From positions 186,001 through 250,000 of the forward strand of contig JAAVVG010000022.1 of NCBI GenBank assembly GCA_012976225.1: a stretch of DNA of 64,000 nucleotides. The letters are read 5' to 3'. A program made the translations under genes and the position numbers. This document shows positions 12,559-26,068 of the stretch, one piece after another. A model generated the notes under the pieces. That model had not been told where the DNA came from and ran no database searches. It saw only the letters and a program-made list of their open reading frames with translations. Source of the stretch: Golubevia sp. BC0850. Lineage: Eukaryota > Basidiomycota > Exobasidiomycetes > Golubeviales > Golubeviaceae. Each line of letters opens with the position of its first letter. Position 1 is the first letter of the stretch.

Positions 12559-14733
12559 ATGTCTCATCCATCTTTCTCTCTTCCAAGCCCGCCAGTCTCG
12601 CCTCAAGTCACCTCCTCTAGGCTACCCTCTGTTACAGCAAGGCGACTTCAGAGAAGGTCCACCTCATTAGGGCTTGATGCTACCATCACGAAGCTCAATC
12701 TCGCTGCTTTCTTCCTTCATGCGGCTGCTAGTATAGTGAGTAATGGGTGCGCTTGTACATTAGATTTTCTCCACCTACCGAAAATCACCGTCTCACAACA
12801 CTTTGACTGAGAGGGTGCATCTGATCACGTTTCCTTCCTGAACCTCCCTCCTTCTCGCTCCTTCCCAGGCCTTCCTTGTCTTCCTGAATGCGATTCAACC
12901 TTTTTTGATCGCTCAACTAGGTGTTACTGAAAGAGAAGGAGCTCTCAGCGGAACTCTGGTCTTTGCGGACGGTAAGCTCAAAGCCAGATCTCCCTTTCCG
13001 TCGTAGTTCTCTGATCTCAGTGCTGTACTCACTTCCTCCCCTCCGCTCGTAGAATCACTCTCCTTGGTTCTCACTCTCTTGTGGGGGTCAGCGGCTGATC
13101 TCTTCGGTACAAGGCTTGTGGCTACGCTTTCTTTTTGCTTCGTCTCGCTAGGTCTCTTCGCGTACACTTTGGCCGGCCATGCGTGGCCCGATCTTCTCTA
13201 CGCAAGGCTAATTTTTGCTGTCGGGGGAAGTGGAGCGACGACGATGCTTAGTGGTAAGTCGTAGGCCCTTCTTTGCTTCATTCCCAGCGATGTCCTCCTG
13301 AACAAGACGCCCTGCTTTCTCCTTCCAGCTATCCTTGCTTCCTACTCGGACCCGGCTCGATCAGAAGAAAATCCAGTATCTTCTCCTAACCAGCTCGAAA
13401 CAGGCGCTAGTGAGAGGACCTCTTTGCTGAATAGCGGTCCCGCTTCTCGCTCGGAAGAAGATGGTCAGGAAGGCGTCTCAACAATACCTTCGAAGTCGAA
13501 AAGCGGAAGGTGAGTCCCTTTCCTTTCAGAATTTCTTGTTTTTGTACAATGAATTGCGCTGATCTCTCTCGCATACTTCACAGGCTGGCTGGATTGGCCG
13601 GTCTCTTCACTGGAATAGGAGCCTTGTTCGCAGTCTTCTCTCTTCTTCGTCTACCAGTCCTTCTATCTAGATTTCATCACGGAGACCCAAGTCTTTCAGA
13701 TCTGCACCACTCGTTTTGGATCGTAGCAGGGATTTCTCTTCTAGTTGCCGTTCTTCTCGGGTTTGGATTGAAGCCAGACGATGGAAACAGAAAACGGACA
13801 AGATCTATAGGAGTCTCTTCTGCTAGTTCGACCGGTCCAGATTATGGCTCTACCTCTGCCACGGAGTCACCTCCAGTCGCTCAAGACCCAGCTTCACGGG
13901 AAGCCAGGAGACAAAGGTTGAGATCTCGCCTCCAGCCTTCTCGCCTCTCTCAAGTCAAGACTTCCGCTCTCACTCTCGCTAAAGGAACTCTCTCCGGATT
14001 CAACCTGGCGTCTCAAGATTCAGAATTGGTCTTGGCTTATCTTGGGGGCGGACTGGCGCGGAGTGCAACTATAGGAACAACGGTCTTCGTACCCCTGGTC
14101 ATAGCACGGTACTTCTACCATTCAGGAAGATGCCCGATCCTTCCTCCAGACGACTCGACACCAGATGAGCTCAAGAGGATTTGCAGAGAGGCTTACAGTT
14201 TGGCATCAGCGCTCAGCGGCGTCATCCAGCTGTTCGCTCTTCTTCTAGCCCCTCTGATAGGATACCTTTCAGACGCAGTATCTCCTGTCATAACTCTGGG
14301 ATCAACATCCTTGGTCGGAACTATTGCCTTTGCGATTCTAGGAATTTCACTGTCAGGCGAAGGAAGTGGAGACCCAAGATCTCCTCTGGCTTGGATCTCG
14401 GCCGTCTGCGTTGGAATCTGTCAGATTGGTGCAATCGTCTCGAGCTTGATCCTGATACAGAGAGCCAAAGCAAGAGCGGGAGATAAGACTGGTGGTATCG
14501 CTGGGGCCTATTCTTGCACTGGTGAGTTCTCGAGTGAGACTTCTGTTGTTTCCATCCTACTCTGCTGACTTGTCCACTCTCTACTTCAACCAGGCGGTCT
14601 CTCTGTCCTCTTCACATCCCGTTTGGGAGGCTTTCTGTTCGACATGTACTCTCCATCCCCATTCCTGCTCATCGCTGGCATCTCTTTAACCGTCACCTTG
14701 GCTTCAGCTGTTGTTCACTTCAAGAAGTCATGA
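12559..14733 (+). CDS. Major facilitator superfamily membrane transporter
   Basis: Exons 12559-12735, 12869-12971, 13053-13253, 13329-13509, 13584-14521 and 14594-14733 give 579 aa. The N-half carries an MFS motif-A-like loop (WGSAADLFGTRLV) and a motif-B-like stretch (YARLIFAVGGSGATTML). A long hydrophilic loop of about 60 aa (S/E/P-rich) follows TM5-6, and a second polar loop lies between the halves. The C-half contains LIGYLSDAVSPVITLG and ends GLSVLFTSRLGGFLFDMYSP followed by a last helix. No sugar-porter signature or drug-transporter motif C was seen, so the substrate is unknown. The protein likely sits in the plasma or an internal membrane. Confidence 0.85.
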
Positions 14734-15003
14734 ACTCTTCTCAAAGGTTTGACTCATTCAAATTCCTTTATGTAGCTCCATACTTGTGAACATCAGACCC
14801 ATTCGCGCCTCGTACTCTTTTCTTTGCTGATACGTTGATTGGACAGGCAGTAGAACGACCTCGATGTTGTAACCCGGACCAGATGTCGTTGCAGAAAGAG
14901 CAGTTGACGCAGGTCTGGTATACAAGCAATGAGCGGTTTAAATGAGAATGAAATTCGATGAAGATTGTAGTCTAGTATGTACGTTCCATCATTCTCAACC
15001 TTC

Positions 15004-16833
15004 TCAACTCAGCCAAACAGCATGACTAGCTCCTTCGTCTCCGACCCCATCCTCAGATGACTTCCCAGGAAGTTTCGTCCTAGCCATTTCCTTAAGATCA
15101 CTTCCGTCCCATTCCATCACCAGAATGTACCCCTGTTCATCGTCGGTCAAGACCAATAGATCTTGTTCTAGTTGTTGCCCTCCAAGTCCTTCGAGATTGT
15201 ATCTTGGAGCCCATTCTATCGCATTAGCTTTTCCTCCGCTTGTTGGAGTCAGGTAGCTATCTCGAGGCGATGTAGGTGAAATCAGAGGGCCAGAAGAAGT
15301 TGGAGAAGATAGATCTAGAGACCAAGCTGTGACGTAACCTCTAGTTTTAGATGTCATTCCTCGAGTCGTGGCTAAGATTGAGTTGCCAGAAGGCGAGATT
15401 CTGACTGTGTCTCCTCTATAGTCATGTCGATTGGTTCCTGGAAGGTTTAAACAAAGGAGAGCGAGACTTCAATGAGAAAAGGAAGACTAGCGGAAAAGAA
15501 TGCCAGGCTCGATTGTAAAACTCACCTTCAGGAATCACACTTGCAGATTGAGCATGTCGGAGCTTACCTCCCTTTTCAATAGCAAAAACGTCTAAGTAAG
15601 ATGTGTGTTCAGTGACGGTGAACACCCACTTGCCATCTGGACTTGGAACGACGTGTCTTGGACCATCTCCTTCTCTTGGAGATTGACATTCGCTGAGGAG
15701 CTCTAGAAGACCCGAAGATGGATCTTGCTTGTAGACTAGAATCGAATTCCGCCCTCTGGGGTAAAGAAAATGGGGTTCACAAATCGAAGATAAGCGAAAG
15801 AAAGCGAAGATGGAAAGGGAGAAGAAAGCTCTACTCACAGATCTGCTACGAAGGTAAGGTGATTCTGTCCTATGTCTAAGTTGTGAGATCCGTATCTCTG
15901 GTGAGAAGGGAGATTATTTGAGGAAGGAAGAGAGGAGAATGTAGGACAAAGCACAAGGTCAGTGTTGAATTGAATTACTTGAAGCTTGCATCTCCTTGAA
16001 GAAGTTTCCCACTCGAAATCTGCCAGCATAGAAGCACTCACTAAAGCCTTCCTGGTCTTGTCAGCTCCTTCCAAATTTTCCTCTCCTCCCTTCAAGAACA
16101 CAAATTCCTGAAGTCGTTCTTGCAAAGCTCCAGTCTCCGAGTTCAAGGAATGAACCTCCCCCGTCGGACCCCCAGCAGAGTAGAGATACTCGGCTACGCC
16201 AGATATCGGGGGTGGATCAGGAGAGCTCGAGGAAGGCTCGGAGAGTAGGTTGTAAGAAGGTGAAGTGAGGGAGGTGAAGGGTGGCGGGTAGACAAAGACG
16301 TAGGAAGAGGTGGCAGCTAGAGCGAAGATGAGAAGACAGGAATATCAGAGATCATTTACTTGCCTGTAGAGGCATTGCCAGAGGATCTCGAGAGTCAGAG
16401 AGAGCTTGAGCTGTTCCTTTGCCCTTCCACAGACCACTTCCTTCCATCTCCAGATCAAATTCCACTCACTGATGTCCTTCTCATTTATGAACCTGATATC
16501 CAACTCTTCTTCTCCCCCTCCCAATCCTACCACTTCCCAAGAACTGATCTTTGGAGGCATAGCCCAAGTAGTAGCGTAGACTCTCCTTTTCTTCTCTCCT
16601 CTCCCATTCTCCTTTCCTTGACCTAAGGCCAGAAACTGATGAGGACCCTTCGCTGCTATGAATTTTTCAATGACTAGAGAATGATTGATAGTGTCATAGG
16701 AGAGTAGATGTAGGTTTGGAGTGTTGAAAGTTCCAGATAGAATGTGTCTGACTCTTGGGCAGAAAGATGATAGAATCGAAGTTGAGGTTGAAGCTGCAGT
16801 GGTGAGAGTTGATGGAAGAGAAGCACAAGACAT
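15004..16833 (-). CDS. Lactonase-type seven-bladed beta-propeller (carboxymuconate cyclase / 6-phosphogluconolactonase family)
   Basis: Exons 16833-16470, 16316-16042, 15897-15839, 15755-15526 and 15437-15004 give 453 aa. Repeating blade motifs are visible: RYGSHNLDIGQN and NSILVYKQDPSSGLLELL, then GDGPRHVVPSPDGKWVFTVT (a family hallmark in which His and Arg line the pore), SYLDVFAIEKGG and DTVRISPSGNSILATTRG. Fungal members include the carboxy-cis,cis-muconate lactonising enzyme of the beta-ketoadipate route for aromatic compounds, and bacterial Pgl. The C-terminal GASHAVWLS is typical of the fungal cyclase-like group. The exact substrate cannot be read from sequence; the muconate cyclase label should be treated as a family name only. 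Confidence 0.82.
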
Positions 16834-17021
16834 GCTGATGAATAGATGAAATGAATGAATTGGATTGGAAGTGAAGTAGCAATTTTACATGTTCAAGATG
16901 AGAGGAGGTTCAAAAGAAGTGGAATTGAAGGAAATAAAGGCTCGTGGGTTGTGGGACAAAGATTAACAGACCCCTTTTCTTTCTCTTTTCCTTTCCAACC
17001 ATCAACTATTTACTTGAGACG

Positions 17022-18015
17022 ATGACTACTAATCCTCAATATTCATCTAAAGACAGCGGAGTGCTGCTCGTCTTTTCAGATCCTGGCAAGCAAGCTACCA
17101 CCGAAGAGTTCCATGGTGAGTTCGTCGACCTTCAATCCCTTTTTACCTTCAATCCTGACCTTCTTCTCCTTCTCCGATCTCACTTTCGCAGACTGGTATG
17201 ACAATGAGCATGTGCCACTTCGTCTACCACACATTCCAACCTTCAGATCCGGAGCTCGTTACCAAGTAACTTCTTCAACCTCATCTTCCACTTCTCCAAC
17301 TTTCAAATCTTCCTGGTCAGCCATCTACACGATTTCCGACAATTCTCTTTACAATCAACCATCTTACACCAATCTGCGTTCAAATCGTTCCCCAAGAGAA
17401 TCAGAACTTCTCTCAAGAATCGGAGTTCTAGATCGTAGAATTTACAAATGCACCTACGATTCTCATGAAGACGGTCTCAATTCTAAAGCTTCTTTGAAAC
17501 CTCAACGGAAGTCGGAAGTGGAAAAAGATAGTAAAGTCATGGTCTGCACCAGCATTACGCCAAAGAACAAGGAGGAGTACGATGATTGGTATGAGAAAGA
17601 ACATCTTGTACTCTTAACGAAAGTTCCAGGTTGGACTAGGACGAGAAGGTTTGAGTTGATTGATGCTCTGATCAACGGTAAAGATGCTCAACCTAACAAT
17701 GGAGATGCTGAAGAGGTTCCGCTTTGCTTGGGATTGCACGGTGAGTAATGTCATGTGGGGGATAAAGGCTCTTCGACTCTCTTCCAATCGTCGTGCTGAC
17801 TCTCAATTCTTCTTTTCTCACTTGTAATCTCCTTTACAGAATACTCCACCTCAGATTTCGCAGATACGCCAGAATACAAAGCAGCGTTGGACACTCCCTG
17901 GAGAACGAAGGTCAGGGGAGAGAACGACGAGAACGTTTTGAAGAGTGAAAGAAGGGTGATGGAACTCTATCGAGCTTGGGATCCAGAAGCTGCTATGAAA
18001 GGAGAAGAAAAATAG
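17022..18015 (+). CDS. EthD/dimeric alpha-beta barrel-like protein with internal duplication
   Basis: Exons 17022-17115, 17192-17740 and 17840-18015 give 272 aa. Two halves repeat the same motif: EEFHDWYDNEHVPLRLPHI (residues about 28-46) and EEYDDWYEKEHLVLLTKVPG (about 180-199), each followed by a basic, beta-rich stretch. The W-Y/E-x-E-H signature is that of EthD-like and related dimeric alpha-beta barrel (ferredoxin-like) domains, which can act as small cyclases, monooxygenases or heme-binding proteins. Here two copies in one chain could form an intramolecular barrel. No signal peptide or TM segment. The protein is probably cytosolic and its reaction is unknown. Confidence 0.75.
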
Positions 18016-18302
18016 GTCGATGGGAATCCAGGAAGGGCTTGAGATTGATGGAAGACCGAACGGGAGAATTGGGAAGGGGTGGACGGGACAAGAGCAGTGA
18101 AGACCATCTACTGTAACTCTCATGATCTCATCTTTTGCTTGATTTGAAACTCTCCACTTAGAAAATGAAATACAATTTGAGAAGTTCGGGATAGAATGAG
18201 CGGGGATGGAAGGAGGTGGAAGTAAAGCCGCCGAAAGTGGAGAGCGATTTGAGAAAGTCCTCCCCTCTTAGAACCTTCCTTCCCAACCACAACACATTCA
18301 TC

Positions 18303-20720
<2,418 letters not shown>

Positions 20721-21230
20721 CTCAATGGCGAATCTGAGAAGGAGACAGAAAGAGCCAAGATGTAGGAAAGATGGGAAGGAAGAAATAAATGAATGATTGG
20801 TCCGAGTTAAATAAAGATAAATAAAGATACAGTTCCCAGAGCAGATGAAATGAAATCCATACACTTTTCCCACAATTCCTCGTCTGAATCCGATGGAGGA
20901 ACTGAATTATCTGAAGCTTGCCTGTTCTGACTCTGAAGGCTATAGAACCGAATCGCTTCGATCGATCACTAACAAGGCCTCTCATGCGTTCCATGTTGCA
21001 GAAGATTATAGAAATGTTGAGGAATTGAAAAACGAATCTGTAATAGAGCAAGATGATGGATGAATAAACAACAAAATTGGAAACTTTAAAGAGAGAAGTA
21101 CAAGGAAGTGAATCAAGACAAAAGATCAACAGGAGGTAAGAGCCTCAAGACAAGGGTGAATGATTAGGGGAGTAGAGTAAGTGGTCGTGGATCCAGAAGG
21201 AAGTTGTCTTGTTCCATCTGAGATGCTTGA
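20721..21230. other. Convergent intergenic region
   Basis: 510 bp between the stops of the glucose-6-phosphate isomerase gene and the Skt5-like gene. It is AT-richer than the flanks and should hold both 3' UTRs; a doubled aaataaagat (around 20808-20828) could act in 3' processing of the plus-strand transcript. The two antisense open frames here are leucine/phenylalanine-rich and look non-coding. Confidence 0.5.
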
Positions 21231-24153
21231 TCAGCAGATCACGCATTCCGATTCGGCGTCCTTTCTCGTTGGCCTAGCTCCTTTCTTCCCTGCCTTTGAA
21301 CCCATCTTCTTTAATTCTGTGAGACGCTGCATAGCTCTTTTATTTCCTTGAGCTTTAGAGGGGAAAGAGCGTGTGGGAAAAAGGTAAGTGGAATTGAAGG
21401 CTAGATATAGTTTTGTAAAAGGGTGGACGAGATGAAGGAAGAAATTTGAATCCAAAAACACTCACCAGCAGCTCTCATGTACCATCTCTTAGCCTCATCG
21501 AGATCGGCTTTCACACCAATTCCGACTTCAGAATAATAACCCACAGCATATTCAGCTTTTGGAATTCCTTTAGTAGCAGCTCTCCTCGCCCAAAGATAAG
21601 CTTCACTATCACTTTGTTTAAGAACTCCTTCACTTCCAGTTAAATACCAACCAGAAAGAGCTAATTCGGATTCACCATCTCCTTTTCCAGCAGCTTTAGT
21701 ATACCAAGCGATACTCCTCCTTGGATCAACAGCACAAGTTAGAGAACCATACTCATAAGCAGATCCTAACTTGAATTGAGCAGGAGCATAACCTAATTGA
21801 GCAGCTTGAGTGAATAATTCTCTAGCATAAGCTTCGTCATGAATGACTATGGCAGAATTGGTAGATTTCTCATGTAGTAAACCAAGTTCATGTAAAGCGT
21901 GAGGATTTTCATCATCAGCTTGACCTGCAGCTCTCTTTAACCAAACCACAGCTTCTCTCGTATTTCTTGGTTGACCTAATAAACCAGAGAGTAAAATCAT
22001 TCCTAATTTATACATTCCAGCCGTATCTCCTAGAGCAGAAGCCTTTCTGTAGAATAAAACTGCTCTATGATGATCTCTTCTCGTTCCAGCTCCAACTTCA
22101 TTACAAACTGCAGTTCTATAAGTAGCGGCAGGATGATTCTGCTTTGAAGCTTGAACGTAGAGATTGTAAGCTTTCTCATGATCAACAGACAAACCTAAAG
22201 ATCCATTTCCGAAACAATTTGCTAAAAAGAATTGAGCCTCTGAATAAGGTGGTTTACCTAAACCTGTTCCAGTCGTCGCTAACCTCTTGACCAACTTTAA
22301 AGAATCTGAAAGAAGTGTATCTCTGTATTTTCTGGCTTGTTTCGGTCCATCTTTTGTATCTTGAACTTTCTTGGCTGCTTCGATTAGGTACTTGGCGAAA
22401 GCGAATTGAGCTTCAGGATCTGGATCTCCTTTCATTCTATTCCTATATTCTTCGACGAAAGCTTTGTTGAAAGGTAAAGTCTGTTGAGGTTGAGCTGATT
22501 CTTTAGATTTCCTTCGACCAGTTGAAAGAGAGTTTGCAGAAGATGCCATTGAGAGTTGAGTTCCTTGCCTAACTAGAGATGGAGGACCTAGATGATGACC
22601 TTGAGCTGAAGGAGCCCTTGGAGGCTGCTCTCCTCCATACGAATACCCATCTGGATAACCAGCGAATCCCTGAGCAGTAGCAAAGTAAGGGTTCCCATTC
22701 TGATCATACATCGGTTGCTGTTGAGGCATATAACCATTTCCACCTAAATAAGCTCCATTTCCTTGATGAGAAGCTTGAGGCTGATAGCCTCCAGGCTGAG
22801 CGAAAGATCCAGGAGGATAAGCTTGACCATAGAAACCTCCACCTGCAGATCCATCTTCAGGAGGATAGAAAGATCCACCTTGACCCATGTGAGATTGATC
22901 ATCCGGAGCGTATCCAGATCCAGCTCCTTGTTGTCCGTAATAGGACGAATCAGCTCCATACGTCGAGGGATCCTCATAACCTCCTCCTTCATAACTTGGA
23001 TCGTAACCTCCAGATGGAACTGAATATTGTCTTCTCCTATCCTCACCAGCCATTCCTCCCCAATTCCCTCCATCTTCGTAGCCTGAAGGAGCGTGAGGAC
23101 CCGAATCGCTCTTGAGTTCTGTCGCCGCCTGATCCACTTCAGCTGCGATGGCTGCTAGAGAATTTTCAGGGTAGACCTCACTTGCTGATTGATGAATCTC
23201 TTGATTGGCATACATTGCGTTGGCTCTGTCGACCGCTCCAGGGCCTCCTCCTCCAGGTCTTGGGCCAGGCGATTTAGATCTCTGAGCTCCAAAGGTTGGT
23301 GTTCCAGGTCCAAGATGCATCGAATCGAAACCCATCGATCCAACATCGTCTGCTAGAGGTGGCCCACTCGAACCACCGGCGTCAAGAGAAGGCATAGAGG
23401 TGTTGGATTGCGAGAACATGCCTGGTGGAGAAGAGATTGAAAGAGAGGAGCGAAGCAGAGATTCAGCTTCGGCCTACCCTCATCATCTGAACTTCTGGCA
23501 GATCCCAATAAATCTAGAACGTCAATCCTCAGGAGAAAAGAGCTGGATCTAGAAGATAGCGATTGAGAATTGAGCCTCTTGCGTTGAAAGAGGACGAGTT
23601 GAGATCCCCTTTCTTATCTATCCATACATCTTCCTCTCCCTCTCCTCTTGATACCTCAAGACTGACTATGCCAGTTTTATGCTTCCAAAACGAGGTCTCA
23701 AGGCCAGGAAGACAACTCACCTGGACCAGTAGTAGCGGCTCTTTGAGGTTGCCTGACTTGCTGCTGATTCCCCTGCGTCTGAACAGGACCAGTAGAATTG
23801 GCTCCTCTCTGAATCATTCCACCCATTCCAGCTGAAGATTGTTGCTGTCCACCTGGTCCAGCATAGCCATAACCATTTTGAGGATAAGGATTCTGTTGAG
23901 CAGTGTTGGATCGTTGAGGATGAGAATGAGGTTGATCGGAATGATAGAATTGCTGCTGGTTCGAGTATTGCTGCGGGTTCTGATTCTGTAGGTTTTGAAT
24001 TGAACCAGATCTTGAAGATAGAACTGAAGGGGAACGAGAGGTCGGATTGGGCATCATCTGAGGATGATTTTGGATTTGGTGATGCTGTCCATTAGATGGA
24101 GGTCCTCCTTTCGTATATGCTAAAGAAGTTGAAGAATGAGTAGATGAACTCAT
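21231..24153 (-). CDS. SKT5: Chitin synthase activator, Sel1-repeat protein (Skt5/Chs4-like)
   Basis: Exons 24153-23721, 23421-21466 and 21352-21231 give 836 aa. The first 430 residues are low complexity, rich in Q, N, P, G, S and Y. Then about seven Sel1-like repeats follow (roughly residues 535-800; for example AQFFLANCFGNGSLGLSVDH and YKLGMILLSGLLGQPRNTRE). The tail is basic and ends in CVIC, a CaaX prenylation box, as known for yeast Chs4. Chs4/Skt5 proteins bind and activate chitin synthase III (Chs3) at the bud neck and septum. The last exon of 40 codons is needed to reach the CaaX box. The ATG at 24153 is the first in frame. Confidence 0.88.
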
Positions 24154-24516
24154 TCTTGTACCTTGAGTATGTTTGGGAGTTCTAGGATGAGGATTCGAAT
24201 TATCAAGCTGTTGGGGTCGGGAGAGGTCTTTGTCAGTCAGTCATTGTGAATCGAACTTACAGGGCTTCTAATCCTTGCCTTCCCTTTGCCTCCCAACCTC
24301 TGACTTCTTTTCAAGTTTCTGAAAACATTCTCTTATTTGAAAAGAGCACCTATAAACGGATCGGGTCCAGCTGGTTCTTCCAAGGCATCTCTACAGCTTT
24401 CACCGTCTCTTCACTCGTTGCAGTGTCCAAAAAGTAGAACCATGATCTATGAATTATCAAACAGGATTCTACAACAAAGGAGGCCAAAATGAAGCTCAAA
24501 GAAGGCATCCCACCCT
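24154..24516. other. Intergenic, upstream of SKT5 and downstream of the WKF gene
   Basis: 363 bp between two minus-strand genes. It should contain the SKT5 promoter and the 3' UTR of the WKF-domain gene. No coding frame with splice support and no RNA gene was seen. Confidence 0.45.
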
Positions 24517-25938
24517 TCACTCTTCATCCAACTTTTCCCCCATACTCCAAATCACCTTCCCAAACCATTTCTTCCTCCTTTCTCTTTCCATCTGCTCCTT
24601 GACTTTGTCTTCTTCTTCCACTTCTTTCTCTATTTTCATAGCCATGTCTCCTAGACCTGGACCTGTACTGTTTGGATTGTTATAATAACTTGGAGGTGGG
24701 ACTGAAGGCTCTGGTTCTTGAATTGGGACTTGACGATAGTTGGAGTAGAGACTCGACAATAGACGCTGAAGTAAAGAATGACAGTAAGGAGGAAGGGATT
24801 TGAACATCAAAAAGAACGAAAACAGGGGGGTAGACTAATGGTCTTCCATTTTTCAAGAAGACGACCCTTTGATACTCACATCTTTAGCTCCACCCTGAAT
24901 TCCTCTCAAATACCAACCAACCAATCTAACATATTCAATTGGAACGTAACCCATTTCTTCTTTTTCTTTCTCTTCTTCTTCTGTTTGACCTCCTTCTCCT
25001 GTTTTGACAGCTTCTTTTCCTTCTTGAGTCGTCTTGATTTCCTTCTCCGCTTCTTCTACTTCGACTTTTTTCTCTTCTTTCTTCTTCTCGACTTTGGAAT
25101 TTGAAGTCGAAGTAACTTCGTCGACAGCTACAACTGCTTCAAAAGGAGGTGGAACATTCAAAACATGTCTTAAAAGCCAATTCTGTCTTGCTTTGTGGAA
25201 TTTCCAAGTAGGTCTTGAGAGGAGATATTGACGGGCGTAGATTAGAGCTGTTTTAAAGAAACATAATGAATAGATAAGATTGAGATAGAAAAATTAATTC
25301 GCAGTTGCGAAAGAGATCAGGCTAAGACCCTCGACATAAGTTGCAAATTACACCAAGTAGCAGTTAAACGTTCTGCTCCGTCTGCTTCCCTTGTCCCAAA
25401 GCCTCTCCTCTACGCCTCTCAAATGGTGTCCAGTTCACTCACCATTCCTGGCAGTTTCACTCAGCCTCTCATCCTCGACAGGGTCGGGCCCAATCTCTTC
25501 TTCCTTAGGAGGATCTTCTCCCAAAGGTTCCATAGCTTTCTTCTCTTCCTCCAAAGCTTTAGTCAAAGCTGCTTTCTTTTTAGATTTCCTCTTTCTCACT
25601 CTCTTTCTACCCCCTGATTTCGTTTCTCCATCTTTCGGTTCTCCTTCTCCTTCTCCATCTGAATCCGAATCTGAACCTTCCTGAGGGTTGACTTTCGGAA
25701 GAGGAGCGACTTGAGCCCTAGGATGAGACTTGGACTCTGAAGGTTTGATTTGTTCTTGAATTGGTTCTGAGATTGGAGCTAAGCTTTCTGATGGGATTGA
25801 TTCAGGTTCAGGTCGATTTTGAGAAGAAGTTGATTTGTTCTTGTTGGCACCACCTCTGCTGCGTTTTCGTTTCTTGTCAGAGGTCGCCGCTGGAAGTGAA
25901 GTTGAAGTTGAAGAGGATGAAGATGCGATCGCTGACAT
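24517..25938 (-). CDS. WKF-domain protein (C7orf50-like, DUF2373), probably nucleolar
   Basis: Exons 25938-25443, 25247-24880 and 24765-24517 give 370 aa. The N-half is highly charged with basic clusters (KKRKRSRGG, RKRVRKRKSKKK) that look like nuclear/nucleolar signals and an SDSDSDGEGEGE acidic patch. The second exon opens with ALIYARQYLLSRPTWKFHKA, continuing to NWLLRH: the W-K-F core of the WKF domain. After an acidic/lysine insertion the domain resumes (VPIEYVRLVGWYLRGIQGGA). The last exon is basic and coiled. WKF proteins such as human C7orf50 are nucleolar with poorly known function. It is head-to-head with UTP7, 130 bp between start codons, which fits a shared ribosome-biogenesis role (inference). 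Confidence 0.8.
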
Positions 25939-26068
25939 ACTGGATTGAATGGAATTGAATGAGAACAAGAGTACAGAGGAAAAGGGAAGATCGAGAAGAG
26001 GAAGAAAGGAGAGAACTCTCTTTGACCAAAAACGTCACAGCCACATTTCCTTCCTTACCCACAACACC

